Below are positions 1 through 8,085 of a stretch of DNA of 64,000 nucleotides, in pieces. Below the pieces are notes generated by a model. That model was not told the DNA's origin, searched no databases, and was given only the letters and a program-made list of their open reading frames with translations. Within the stretch, counting starts at the first letter, position 1; the number at the start of each line of letters is the position of its first letter. A program made the translations under genes and the position numbers. Source of the stretch: Pseudopedobacter sp037968815 (GTDB lineage Bacteria; Bacteroidota; Bacteroidia; Sphingobacteriales; Sphingobacteriaceae); the NCBI GenBank assembly GCA_037968815.1, contig JBBKWF010000019.1, positions 1 to 64,000 of the forward strand. Reading direction: 5' to 3'.

Positions 1-80
1 TCAACAACCTTCAGTTTAAAAGATAGGCTGTAATCCTTTGAGCTTCTTCTAACATACTCATTCTCTGTTTCTTCTTTCAT
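1..80 (-). CDS. IS3-family transposase OrfA, N-terminal fragment
   Basis: Only the first 26 codons are visible, starting at an ATG at 80 and running off the left edge. The peptide reads MKEETENEYVRRSS then KDYSLSFKLKVV. The DYSLSFKLKVV stretch is the start of the helix-turn-helix domain of IS3-type OrfA proteins, which bind the element ends and, through programmed frameshifting with OrfB, give the full transposase. Whether the gene is intact cannot be told here. The call rests on recognising this short motif. Confidence 0.75.
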   Translation of the reverse strand, partial: MKEETENEYVRRSSKDYSLSFKLKVV

Positions 81-119
81 AACATTACTGTTTGTGTAAC
101 GTTATTTCAGGACGAGACA
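1..119 (-). mobile_element. End of an IS3-family insertion sequence (truncated by window edge)
   Basis: The segment holds the 5' end of an OrfA-type transposase gene read on the minus strand and the DNA just upstream of it. The outer limit is put at about 119 because the minus-strand sequence from there begins TGTCTCGTCCTGAAATAACG, and IS3-family ends usually start with TG. The other end lies outside the window, so terminal repeats and target duplication cannot be checked. The element assignment is fairly sure; the exact boundary is a guess. Confidence 0.55.
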
Positions 120-411
120 AGTCAGACAAAAGAAAAGAAGGTTTTTATATTGTTAAAGCTTTTTTTGACAACTCGGATGATTTGATGACATTAATTTACA
201 AATAGATTTAATATCAAGTTATTAAAATTTATATAAAGATAACCTTATAGCATATGGAAAAAAAGGCATCCCATAACAGCAAATTTGTTCAAAAATGGCT
301 GACGGTGGTTCAACTCAGGTTTTTCGTTAATTATTTAGTTTTTTGCGGGCTGACAATGGTTCTGCAAGTAATGCCATTTATGCACAAATTAGCAAACCGT
401 CAACACTAACA
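120..411. other. Gene-free stretch between IS end and cobC-like gene
   Basis: No supported gene. One plus-strand frame is open for 51 codons (254-409, ATG to TAA) with a hydrophobic middle, but it has no ribosome site, no promoter box and no recognised family. No terminator hairpin is obvious after the phosphatase gene that ends at 412. Confidence 0.5.
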
Positions 412-1026
412 CTAGTCTTTAATAGCTAATTTTAAGTGCTCTGCAGTGATGTTTAGAAACGAGATACTGCTAAGGTCAAGTTTGCTGTTATAATTAATCT
501 TAGTTACGCTACTAGGGTCAATTTTTAGATTAAATACTTTTTCTAAAGGGAAATCTAAAATATAAGAAGCGATAGAGCGAATTATGCCAGCGTGAGTGAC
601 AACCACTATATTTTCTGATTCGGTGTTGGTGATAACGTCTTCATAAAAATCAACGGCTCGTTCGTACAAATCCAAAAAGCATTCTCCTTTTTTAATTTTA
701 TAATTAACAAAATCTGCGTTCCAAGCATTCACTGTTTTTGTTGGAATTGCGCTCCATTCTTTCATTTCCCAGGCACCAAAATTCAAGTCCGAAATTCGTT
801 GGTCAATAGTGAATTTATCATCGCTTAAATAGCTACTTAATTTGGTGCATCTTCTTAGCGGACTGCTAAAATAACTGGTGCTGTCATCCAAGTTTAATCG
901 CTCTTTAATCCAGTCAAATTGTATAGTAAAATTTTCTTCCAAAGGCATTTCCGACTGTCCATAACAAAGTTTATTTGGATTGTAAACTTCCGGATGTCTA
1001 ATCAAATAAATATTTCGGTCTGTCAT
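412..1026 (-). CDS. Histidine phosphatase family protein, CobC-like (alpha-ribazole phosphatase type)
   Basis: A 204-residue protein of the histidine phosphatase superfamily. The phosphate-accepting histidine is His11 in LIRHPE. The second arginine motif is SSPLRRC (55-60), the likely acid is Glu87 in FGAWE, and the second histidine is His145 in VVTHAGIIR. The LCYGQSEMPL stretch at 20-29 is typical of CobC, which removes phosphate from alpha-ribazole-5'-phosphate late in cobalamin assembly. No other cobalamin genes are in the window, so the substrate is inferred from that motif only. Most of the superfamily have RHG; here it is RHP, as in many CobC-like members. The start is the first ATG. 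Superfamily sure, cobalamin role moderate. Confidence 0.8.
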   Translation of the reverse strand: MTDRNIYLIRHPEVYNPNKLCYGQSEMPLEENFTIQFDWIKERLNLDDSTSYFSSPLRRCTKLSSYLSDDKFTIDQRISDLNFGAWEMKEWSAIPTKTVNAWNADFVNYKIKKGECFLDLYERAVDFYEDVITNTESENIVVVTHAGIIRSIASYILDFPLEKVFNLKIDPSSVTKINYNSKLDLSSISFLNITAEHLKLAIKD

Positions 1027-1583
1027 TTTTCTTCTGATTTTTCTAAGCGCTATAAGCTCAATAATATTTTGTATTTTTTAAATAAAATACACTAAGTGTT
1101 TTTTATTTACTTTAAGGCCTAATTTATTCACCATTTCATTATGATTGGTTTTTGGTAACAATGTTAAACAGAATCCTTTTTTCTTTTGTTTTAATATAAG
1201 TAGGAGATATGTTCTGTTATATTTTTATTTTTCCCTTAGTGCTGATATAAAGTTTGAAAAAGCTAAATATAATTTAGAACCAGAAATGTTTTGGTGTCTA
1301 TTTTTCTTCAGTTTTCAAAAACAGCTTCATACTTAATAATTCTGTGCTTTGTATGTTAACATCCTAAATATTCTGCTGTTTTAACTAACCAAATAATATT
1401 TTTTAATAACACATAACTATCTTTTTGTCTGATAAATATATATTTTACATAAAGTTTTAGTTTTTATATAGTATAATTGATGATTCTGAGGAGTGATTAA
1501 ATGTCAGAATTAAATTTTGTATATAAACAATTATAAAAATAAAGTGTTATATACAAGGTGTTTACGATTATTTACTTAAACTT
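1027..1583. other. 557-bp gene-free interval, AT-rich
   Basis: I see no supported gene. A 63-codon frame at 1145-1336 starts with TTG, is rich in Phe from T-runs and has no family resemblance. No clear hairpin terminator or perfect TAnnTTTG box was found. The promoter of the cobC-like gene should lie near 1030-1080 but was not resolved. Confidence 0.5.
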
Positions 1584-1829
1584 TTAGTTATACCTATTGT
1601 AAGTGGCTATAAACTCAGTCCTCATGCCCTTAAAATTTTCAATTACTGACTTTATAAATGCTTCATCAATAATTTCGAACACCCCATCTACTCCGTTTAA
1701 AATATCCATTTCGGCTAGTTTATAAGTTTGCTCAATTGAGCCTTGCTCAAACTTGATGATGTATTTATTGTTCATTGAAAAGATGGTGATCTTACATTCT
1801 GGGTGCGGAATTTCTGCAACAACTCTCAT
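1584..1829 (-). CDS. Conserved 81-residue protein of Sphingobacteria, function unknown
   Basis: A small soluble protein starting MRVVAEIPHPECKITIFS. This N-terminus recurs, in my memory, as a conserved hypothetical of about 80 residues in Pedobacter and relatives, which is why I take it as real although short. There is no signal peptide, membrane segment or catalytic motif. The predicted shape is two or three beta strands followed by acidic and aromatic helices. It stands alone, with gaps of 72 bp and about 560 bp to its neighbours, so context gives no clue. Function unknown. Confidence 0.75.
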   Translation of the reverse strand: MRVVAEIPHPECKITIFSMNNKYIIKFEQGSIEQTYKLAEMDILNGVDGVFEIIDEAFIKSVIENFKGMRTEFIATYNRYN

Positions 1830-1901
1830 GGTTTTCTTATTTTTTATGTTTTAAAATACACTAAGTAATTTTTATGATGATGTAAATTACTCGCGGGGTG
1901 T

Positions 1902-2576
1902 TTATGTTTTTATTAAATTTCCGTTGACTTCAACTATAATAAATCTGGCGAAAAGCTCTTCGTTATACCAATTTTCATCACGGGTAAGTTTTACAACTTT
2001 GGCATGTTCTTCATCTTTATAAGCGAACTTTACAACGTCTTCAACACTCTCCCAAATTGAGAAAGTTGCTTGCATAAAAAAGGGCGCTTCGCCAATTCCT
2101 ACAGAGCTAATAAAGCCTTTTGTTTTTCCCATTATTGAAGCTACCGGCGGAACGTTTTTCCAGAAGTTTTTTAGTCGGCTTGGTCTTACAGTTGCCCTGG
2201 TAAGGACTGCTAATTTTCCTTCGGGCTGTTTAATTTTAGGATTTCCAAAAGGTTCTTTTCCACTCCATTTTCCATGGGAAGATGTAGGTTCTAAAAGAAT
2301 ATATGATTGCTCATAACAGAAGAATTTCCACCATTTTGCAATAAAAGAATCGTGGTGAAATTTTTCGAAATCTGTTTTGTTTTGCCAAACGGCTAATAAA
2401 CCCCATTGCTGAAAATCGGGATTAACATCAAATGTTCCGTTTTTACCACACCCTAAGAGCTTCCAAAAACTGCATTTAGAGCTAAAATAAAGAGGTAAAC
2501 GATGAACAGCCATTGCAATAAAAGCAAAGGGCACAAGTACTTTAGAGTACCTAACTAAAGTGATAGAAACCAGCAT
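1902..2576 (-). CDS. Spheroidene monooxygenase-like protein (CrtA family)
   Basis: A 224-residue protein matching the CrtA/spheroidene monooxygenase pattern as I know it: LVRYSK near the N-terminus, FWKLLGCGKNGTFD at about 38-51, QQWGLLAVW at 56-64, LLEPTSSHGKWSG around 94-106, VLTRATVRP around 123-131, QATFSIWES and the WYNEELFARF ending. CrtA is a haem-dependent oxygenase that adds keto groups to acyclic carotenoids. The N-terminal hydrophobic stretch is short and may be part of the fold. No phytoene synthase or desaturase gene lies nearby, so carotenoid use is inferred from family only. Some Bacteroidota homologues may have other substrates. Confidence 0.7.
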   Translation of the reverse strand: MLVSITLVRYSKVLVPFAFIAMAVHRLPLYFSSKCSFWKLLGCGKNGTFDVNPDFQQWGLLAVWQNKTDFEKFHHDSFIAKWWKFFCYEQSYILLEPTSSHGKWSGKEPFGNPKIKQPEGKLAVLTRATVRPSRLKNFWKNVPPVASIMGKTKGFISSVGIGEAPFFMQATFSIWESVEDVVKFAYKDEEHAKVVKLTRDENWYNEELFARFIIVEVNGNLIKT

Positions 2577-2895
2577 TAAAGGCTAATTTCGATAATTTAA
2601 TGCGATGCTTTAGATAAGGTGGATAAATAGCTAAATGTGGATATGTTTAGCTGTTTTAGGAAGAATTTAAGCGCTTTTAAAAGTGTGTTAAAGACAGGAG
2701 AGGTGATTACTATTGGTTTTATAGAAATTAATGTTTGGCTAGGTAGTCAGTTTCAGAAGATAATATTATAACAAATGGTCACGGTTTGTGCCTTTCCAAT
2801 TGTTCTAGCCAAGTTTAAGTACTTATTTAAGAACTTCTTTTTATACTGAAAGCATTTTGTAGGTGTATATTATACTTTCGGCATATGTAGCTTAA
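2577..2895. other. 319-bp gene-free interval
   Basis: No gene or recognised RNA. The interval separates the CrtA-like gene from a membrane protein gene on the same strand. It contains runs such as TTTTAGGAAG and GTGCCTTTCC but no strong inverted repeat or promoter box that I can support. Confidence 0.45.
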
Positions 2896-3528
2896 TTATA
2901 AGTATATACGTATAATGAAAGTCGGAAACGCGAATGCACTGATCAATGACCAAATTAAGTCCCAAAAGTTGGTTTTTCTGTTGTAAAGAGAATGAAATCT
3001 TCCTACCCTATAATGCTTGTCAAGGGTGATAGGGTATGTTCCGGTAAGTAATTTGATAAGCTTTCTACTGACTTGTAAAAAGACATACGCAATTGCTGGG
3101 AAATATAATGTTGTAAAACTTCGGTTTTGAGATTGAAATAAAAAATCATTTAAATTTTGTCCTAACAGATAGCCAAGGAGGGCGAGCGTCAAACAAGTTA
3201 AGAATAAGAACCAGTTAATTTTAGGAATGTCAATACGTCTGTTGTAGGGAGATAAAACTAAAAACATATAGCCTATACCTAGTATAGTGAAGCTTGTAGC
3301 TCTTTCTTGTTGATTTTTTGAAAGTAATCCAATAAGAAGTAGGATAGTAGGTGAAATTAAGATCAAATAATCCCAGTAACTTATTCGGCTTATTTTCCGT
3401 TCACTCTTACCGACGTTTTTGAAAGTTGATAGATTAGGTTTTTTGTAAAAATCAACAATAAGGGTTGTTACTGGTCCAAAACAAACCAAGATTATGCACA
3501 GAATTCCTAATGCCGTTAATGCTGTCAT
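2896..3528 (-). CDS. Hypothetical integral membrane protein, 210 residues
   Basis: The family is not recognised. Hydrophobic segments occur at about 4-24, 50-68, 80-94, 106-124 and 140-156, with a last one near 190-208, so five or six membrane spans are likely. Between the last two there is a basic stretch with KLIKLLTG and HYRVGRFHSLYNRKTNF. There is no signal peptide cleavage site and no catalytic signature. It lies 49 bp before the marC-like gene on the same strand, but the pair need not be an operon. Start is the first ATG. Confidence 0.6.
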   Translation of the reverse strand: MTALTALGILCIILVCFGPVTTLIVDFYKKPNLSTFKNVGKSERKISRISYWDYLILISPTILLLIGLLSKNQQERATSFTILGIGYMFLVLSPYNRRIDIPKINWFLFLTCLTLALLGYLLGQNLNDFLFQSQNRSFTTLYFPAIAYVFLQVSRKLIKLLTGTYPITLDKHYRVGRFHSLYNRKTNFWDLIWSLISAFAFPTFIIRIYL

Positions 3529-3577
3529 TTAATATTCTGCTGTCGACCTAAATTTTTAAAGTGAAAAAAGCCTCTTC

Positions 3578-4156
3578 TTATAATAACCCTGTATTATTCT
3601 TAAACATTTTAATAGCAATAGCCAGTAATATAATTCCAAATGCCTTTCTAAGGATGTGCAAACCGGTTGGTCCAAAAAGCTTTTCTATCCATAGAGAATT
3701 TTTCAGTACAGCGTACACAAAGAGCATGTTTATAAAAATTCCAATCAAAATATTAATTGTTGCATATTCTGCTTTTAGGGATAAAAGAGTCGTCATGGTT
3801 CCGGCCCCGGCTATCAAAGGAAAAGCAAGCGGTACAATGGAGATTGTTTCAGGTATTTCTTCCTTAAAAAAATTGATGCCTAAAACCATTTCCATGGCAA
3901 TGATAAAAATAACAATAGAGCCAGCAATAGCAAAAGAGGAAACATCTACCCCTATAATCTGTAAAAGAGATTCTCCTAGGAATAAAAAAAGCACCATTAA
4001 TAATAAGGATACCAGTGTAGCTTTTTCTGATTGTATATGTCCGCCAGCCTTACGTCTTAAATCAATAATTAACGGTATTGAACCCAAAATATCAATTATG
4101 GCAAAGAGAACCATTGTAACAGAAAGTATCTCTGTAAAATTCAAGTTATCGAGCAT
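3578..4156 (-). CDS. MarC family integral membrane protein
   Basis: A 192-residue, six-span membrane protein of the MarC (UPF0056) family. The family signs are the early FAIIDILGSIPLIIDL stretch at about 18-33, the middle GINFFKEE followed by VPLAFPLIAGAGTMTTLL (about 126-143), and the last span with GLHILRKAFGIILLAIAIKM. The VPLAFPLIAGPG-like box is characteristic of the family. MarC was once tied to multiple antibiotic resistance but that link was withdrawn, and the real substrate is unknown. It lies 25 bp downstream of the SGNH hydrolase gene on the same strand, so co-transcription is likely. Confidence 0.9.
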   Translation of the reverse strand: MLDNLNFTEILSVTMVLFAIIDILGSIPLIIDLRRKAGGHIQSEKATLVSLLLMVLFLFLGESLLQIIGVDVSSFAIAGSIVIFIIAMEMVLGINFFKEEIPETISIVPLAFPLIAGAGTMTTLLSLKAEYATINILIGIFINMLFVYAVLKNSLWIEKLFGPTGLHILRKAFGIILLAIAIKMFKNNTGLL

Positions 4157-4181
4157 TATAAATGTGTTTAGTGAAGGTTTC

Positions 4182-4934
4182 TTATCCTAATTTTGTTGCT
4201 TTTAACCATGCGCTAGCCATTAGTTTTGCGCCAGATAAAGTTGGGTGAACCCCATCTGTAGTCCAATAACTTCCTGGTGCATTTTTTATAGCTTCGTCAA
4301 AAACAGCTTGGTATGGTACAAAAACAGCATTGAATTCTTTAGCTATTTTCTTTGCGACCACTCTGTACTCATCAAACTCTGGAAACCAAGAATCATCTAC
4401 AGCTTTTACATTCTTCAAAACAAAAGGTTCACCAATCACCAAGTTTAGGTTTGGTAGTTGTTTTAGTGTTCGTTCAAGCAATGTTCTAAAATCATTTTCA
4501 TAAACCGTAACAGTACCGTTGTATTTTCCACTGTGTTTATGCCAATAATCGTTTACACCAATTAAAACACTTAATAAACTTGGTTTTAAGTTTAAACAAT
4601 CTTCGTCCCAACGTTCTGCAAGCTGATATACTTTGTTTCCACTAATTCCTTTATTATATATTTTAAGATTTTGCGTAGGGTTGTTTGTTAATAAAGTAGC
4701 GGCAGCGTGTAAAGCATAACCAAGCCCTAAGCTGTCTAATGTATTGGGGTTGATGTCAGATCTTTTCCTGTGAGCATCGGTAATGGAGTCTCCTTGAAAA
4801 AGAATAATTTCATTTGGATTTAGCTTAATTTTAGATGAGCCTTCTGGCATTGCAGCACTTACAATTTGCGGTAAACCTACTGCAAGTGTGGTAGTGAGAA
4901 CTGTGGTTTTTAAAAAATCTCTACGCTTAATCAT
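4182..4934 (-). CDS. Secreted SGNH/GDSL-family hydrolase with Tat-type signal
   Basis: A 250-residue esterase-type hydrolase. Residues 1-28 form a signal peptide with the twin-arginine motif KRRDFLK at 3-9 followed by a hydrophobic stretch and a VSAAMP cleavage region. The four SGNH blocks are present: GDS with Ser50, Gly99 in GISGNK, GVND with Asn128, and DGVH with Asp227 and His230. Such enzymes deacetylate or hydrolyse esters on carbohydrates, but the substrate cannot be read from sequence. The marC-like gene follows at 25 bp. Export folded through the Tat system is inferred from the signal. Family very sure, substrate unknown. Confidence 0.88.
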   Translation of the reverse strand: MIKRRDFLKTTVLTTTLAVGLPQIVSAAMPEGSSKIKLNPNEIILFQGDSITDAHRKRSDINPNTLDSLGLGYALHAAATLLTNNPTQNLKIYNKGISGNKVYQLAERWDEDCLNLKPSLLSVLIGVNDYWHKHSGKYNGTVTVYENDFRTLLERTLKQLPNLNLVIGEPFVLKNVKAVDDSWFPEFDEYRVVAKKIAKEFNAVFVPYQAVFDEAIKNAPGSYWTTDGVHPTLSGAKLMASAWLKATKLG

Positions 4935-5205
4935 GTTGTTTTATTGAGGTTGGGCTAAATTTATTGTTTAAAAATAGCAATCGCAATAATTGCGTATTTT
5001 ATTTTGAGGATAACAAACATAATGCTATCCAATATTTAAATGCCTAATAATGAGCCTAAAAACTAAACATAGCTTTAATTGATTTAAAGATAGTTATCAA
5101 AGAACTTATTCTTGGTTAATGTGTTTTTTAGGTAAATAAATAATTTTTTGTAGCGTATTCAGAGTTTATCTCGTTAATACAGATAGAACACAAAAATAAA
5201 ATCTC
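4935..5205. promoter_or_regulatory. Divergent intergenic region between SGNH hydrolase and DUF4397 genes
   Basis: Both flanking genes are transcribed away from this 271-bp interval, so it must hold two promoters. It is very AT-rich. I see no perfect TAnnTTTG box and no strong inverted repeat, so nothing finer can be assigned. Confidence 0.4.
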
Positions 5206-5928
5206 ATGAAAAATTTAAAATTGAAACTGATGAATACCTTAAAACAAAAAAATATTGGCATTTTAGCAATGTTGCTGGCGGTATTTTCATTAACATCTTG
5301 TTTAAAAAACAACGACAATAACGCTGTACCTAATTACTCTTGGTTGTCTGTTATTAATGCCTCGCCAAATTTAGAGAAATTTGATTTTGTTATTGATAAT
5401 ACTTTGGTAAACCAAGACGCTTTTAGCTTTACTGAGCGTTTACAATACTTTAATATTTTCGCTGGAACACGTAAAATAGCAATTTATAAAGACCAAACTA
5501 CTGATAGCTTGAGAACAGGTACTTTAGTTGCAAAAGCTGGCGAAGCTTATTCTGTATATGTAGTAGGAGAAGCTCCGAATCACGAGTTTTTAACAATTAA
5601 AGACTCTTTAAAAGTGCCAACAACCGGCAATGCACAAATTAGGTTCTTAAATTTAAGTGTAAATGCACCAGCTTTAAAACTTGATTATGGAGTAGATTCT
5701 ACTTTGTTTAATAATGTAGACTACAAAATGTACTCAGACTTTGTGGAGATTCCTGGTGGTAAAAAATATAACTTTACTGTAGCTACTGAAGCAGGTGCTG
5801 GAAATACTGGGGCAGAAGACAATGTAATGATTGAAAGCGGGAGAATTTATACAGTTTGGGCTAAAGGTATTTATGATAACACCACTGTAGATAGCTTGAA
5901 ATTAGGCCTTAAAATTCAGGTGAACTAA
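5206..5928 (+). CDS. DUF4397 domain lipoprotein
   Basis: A 240-residue exported lipoprotein. The signal peptide ends in the lipobox LTSC, with Cys32 the predicted lipidated residue. The true start may be the second Met (codon 9, at 5230), which would leave a more usual signal length. The rest is beta-rich with the pattern LSVINASPNLEKFDFVID, a YFNIFAGTRKI turn and RFLNLSVNAPAL, as in DUF4397 proteins, which have repeated immunoglobulin-like strands and no known activity. It is a single-gene unit ended by a strong palindromic terminator shared with the convergent kinase gene. Surface or periplasmic location is inferred from the lipobox. Confidence 0.85.
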   Translation: MKNLKLKLMNTLKQKNIGILAMLLAVFSLTSCLKNNDNNAVPNYSWLSVINASPNLEKFDFVIDNTLVNQDAFSFTERLQYFNIFAGTRKIAIYKDQTTDSLRTGTLVAKAGEAYSVYVVGEAPNHEFLTIKDSLKVPTTGNAQIRFLNLSVNAPALKLDYGVDSTLFNNVDYKMYSDFVEIPGGKKYNFTVATEAGAGNTGAEDNVMIESGRIYTVWAKGIYDNTTVDSLKLGLKIQVN

Positions 5929-5955
5929 TTGACCTTAAAAATTGATGATTAATGA

Positions 5956-5989
5956 AAAACGGGTCGCTAATTAATTAGCGACCCGTTTT
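5956..5989. terminator. Bidirectional terminator, perfect 34-bp palindrome
   Basis: The sequence is an uninterrupted palindrome centred between 5972 and 5973: AAAACGGGTCGCTAATT followed by its exact complement. The arms are GC-rich at the base and flanked by A and T runs on each side, so it can act for both the DUF4397 gene (ending 5928, plus) and the sugar kinase gene (ending 6006, minus). Confidence 0.92.
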
Positions 5990-6005
5990 GTTTTAAAGTC
6001 TTTAT

Positions 6006-6863
6006 TTATTTTTTGTGATAATTCTCTATGTGGAATTTCACTAAATCATCTATAGGAGAGCGGATAATCTTCCCTACTTTCATTCCGTATTCTGTAGCTA
6101 CTTCTTCTAAAACATTTCTGAAGTTATAAGCCACAGAGCCAATGCAATTAAATTCAAGCTCTTTGTAGTTAGGGTAATGGCTTACTAAGTTTTTAAAGAA
6201 ATCTTCAAAAGATGATCTTACTAAATTTCCAGAGTATTCTAAATTTACAGTAATATCATAAACAAATTTACTGAAACTAGCACAAAATCTATTTGGAAGT
6301 GGTTTAGTATAAACTGAATCTAAAATATCATCTGGCGTAAGTTTAAAAGTTTCCCAAAAAGAATCTCTTACATTTTTCGGCATATAACCTCTAATGTAAT
6401 CACTTAATAATTTTTTACCGATATAAGAGCCACTACCTTCGTCGCCCAAAATAAACGCTAACGAATCTATGTTCATTTCAATGCCTTCGCCATCGTAGAT
6501 GCAGGTATTGGTTCCAGTTCCTAAAATTGCAGCAAAGCCTCTTTTGTTTCCTAACAACGCTCTGGCTGCGGCTAATAAATCATGACCAATGTCAATCTTT
6601 GCAACCGGAAAAATAACTCTCATTGCAGATGCAACTATTTCAGCTTTTTCGTCGTTATGTACACCAGCACCATAATAGTTAACTTCCTTTACTTTATCAA
6701 TAGGAAGATCTGATGGCATATTTTTTTTCATGGAATCTATAATATACTCCGTATCTGAAAAATATGGGTTATATCCCTCTGTATTAAAGTTTACTTTCTT
6801 TCCGTCATCTTTAATTAGCGTCCAGCTAGTTTTTGTGGATCCCCCGTCTGCAATTAGTATCAT
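6006..6863 (-). CDS. BadF/BadG-type ATPase, N-acetylglucosamine kinase-like
   Basis: A 285-residue member of the ASKHA fold. The first phosphate motif is IADGGSTKTSW at 3-13, the second is AILGTGTNTCIY at about 112-123, and ILGDEGSGSYIGKKLL at about 138-153 is the conserved sugar kinase block with the likely catalytic Asp. The best fit is the N-acetylglucosamine kinase branch of the BadF/BadG family, which phosphorylates GlcNAc or related sugars in the cytoplasm. In Bacteroidota such kinases help recycle cell-wall amino sugars. No sugar transport or deacetylase gene adjoins it, so the substrate is inferred. It stands alone and ends at the palindromic terminator at 5956-5989. Confidence 0.8.
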   Translation of the reverse strand: MILIADGGSTKTSWTLIKDDGKKVNFNTEGYNPYFSDTEYIIDSMKKNMPSDLPIDKVKEVNYYGAGVHNDEKAEIVASAMRVIFPVAKIDIGHDLLAAARALLGNKRGFAAILGTGTNTCIYDGEGIEMNIDSLAFILGDEGSGSYIGKKLLSDYIRGYMPKNVRDSFWETFKLTPDDILDSVYTKPLPNRFCASFSKFVYDITVNLEYSGNLVRSSFEDFFKNLVSHYPNYKELEFNCIGSVAYNFRNVLEEVATEYGMKVGKIIRSPIDDLVKFHIENYHKK

Positions 6864-6975
6864 TGTTATTTATTATAAATTAAGGATTATTTTAGGTTAA
6901 AAATAGTAAAATTTGCTTATTGTACAAACTACACTAAGCAATATCTGATTATTTAATAATTTATGCAAAGCTAAG

Positions 6976-7965
6976 CTACGATTTAAAAAAGCATTGTGCT
7001 AGCCCTTTTTCTAATATCTCTCTTTTAAGTTGCTTACCAATGAATACCAATTTGGTTTCTCTAATTTCATCTGTAGCCCATTCGTCGCCATCACTAAAAA
7101 CGGGTGATCCTTTAACAGACTGGATGATTAGCTTCCTGTTTAGGCCTTCAATGTATAGTATTCCTTTTATTCTGTAAAACCAAGCACCTTGTATGGCTAA
7201 CATAACGGTAAAGTAATGGCGTAATTTTAATAAGTCGAAACTTTGCTGAAAAATGAAACTCTGTGATACAATTTCGTGATGTTTATTTTCTACCGCAATA
7301 TTAAAGACATTATTACTTTTTGCAGTAGAGAAACCTAGCTTGTAAGCTATTTTGTCTTTATTATAAGCTTTTAAGTCTAAGATTTTAGCTGTTTTTACTT
7401 TTGCGAAATCAGTAAACTCATAATCAGCAAATGGATTTATTTTTTGAATGGTATCACCTACAGTTTGCAACGTTTCTTTATCAATATCTCCAGATTTATT
7501 AAAAACAATATAATCTGCAAATAGCACCTGTTTTGCCGCTTCTTCTTCGGTGCCTATTACATCTAAAACATTCTCAGAATCTATTAAACAAACAGTTCCG
7601 TCAAGCTTAAAAGCTGTTTGTATATTATAGTCGGTTAAAAAAGTGGCAGCAACGGCAGAAGGATCTGCAATTCCTGTAGTTTCAATAATTAAGTGGTCAT
7701 AATCGTAATCCCCAATCACTAACTTATTAAGTACTTCAAATAAATCGCCATTTAAAGAACAACAGATACAACCGTTTGAAAGCTCGAAAATGTTTTCATC
7801 GGTTTTTACAACCAGTTCACTATCTATATTGATTTCCCCGAACTCGTTTTCGATAATGGCAAACTTGGTTCCAGGGTTTTCTTTGATAATTTGGTTAAGG
7901 AGCGTAGTTTTTCCGGATCCTAAAAATCCGGTAAGAATAGTAACCGGGACTGATTTTATTGACAT
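6976..7965 (-). CDS. CobW/ZNG-type GTPase, metal chaperone
   Basis: A 329-residue G3E-family GTPase. The P-loop is GFLGSGKT at 13-20, the metal site is CICC at 66-69, the Walker B region is IIETTGIADP at about 93-102, and the base-specificity motif is NKSGD at 156-160 (the Lys-Asp pair is slightly varied). The C-terminal CobW_C domain starts near 220. Family members load zinc or cobalt into target enzymes. No Zur box or zinc uptake gene is evident nearby, so the metal is unknown. The C-terminus has no long His-rich tail, which some zinc-storing relatives carry. Monocistronic. Confidence 0.87.
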   Translation of the reverse strand: MSIKSVPVTILTGFLGSGKTTLLNQIIKENPGTKFAIIENEFGEINIDSELVVKTDENIFELSNGCICCSLNGDLFEVLNKLVIGDYDYDHLIIETTGIADPSAVAATFLTDYNIQTAFKLDGTVCLIDSENVLDVIGTEEEAAKQVLFADYIVFNKSGDIDKETLQTVGDTIQKINPFADYEFTDFAKVKTAKILDLKAYNKDKIAYKLGFSTAKSNNVFNIAVENKHHEIVSQSFIFQQSFDLLKLRHYFTVMLAIQGAWFYRIKGILYIEGLNRKLIIQSVKGSPVFSDGDEWATDEIRETKLVFIGKQLKREILEKGLAQCFFKS

Positions 7966-8085
7966 CTGTTAAAAATATAAAAATCTTTAACAGAAAAGTA
8001 CTTAGGATAGTAATTTATTACAAAAAGGAGAAGGGATAAGTAAATAACAAAATTTAAACGTAACAGGTATTGGTGAAAAAGGGGT

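Noticed and set aside
254..409. 51-codon open frame with a hydrophobic middle next to the IS end
   Set aside because: No ribosome site, promoter box or family resemblance; short enough to be chance.
1145..1336. 63-codon plus-strand frame
   Set aside because: TTG start, Phe-rich from T-runs, no recognised motif; looks like chance in AT-rich DNA.
3561..4190. 209-codon frame opposite the marC-like gene
   Set aside because: It is the antisense shadow of a strongly supported membrane protein gene.
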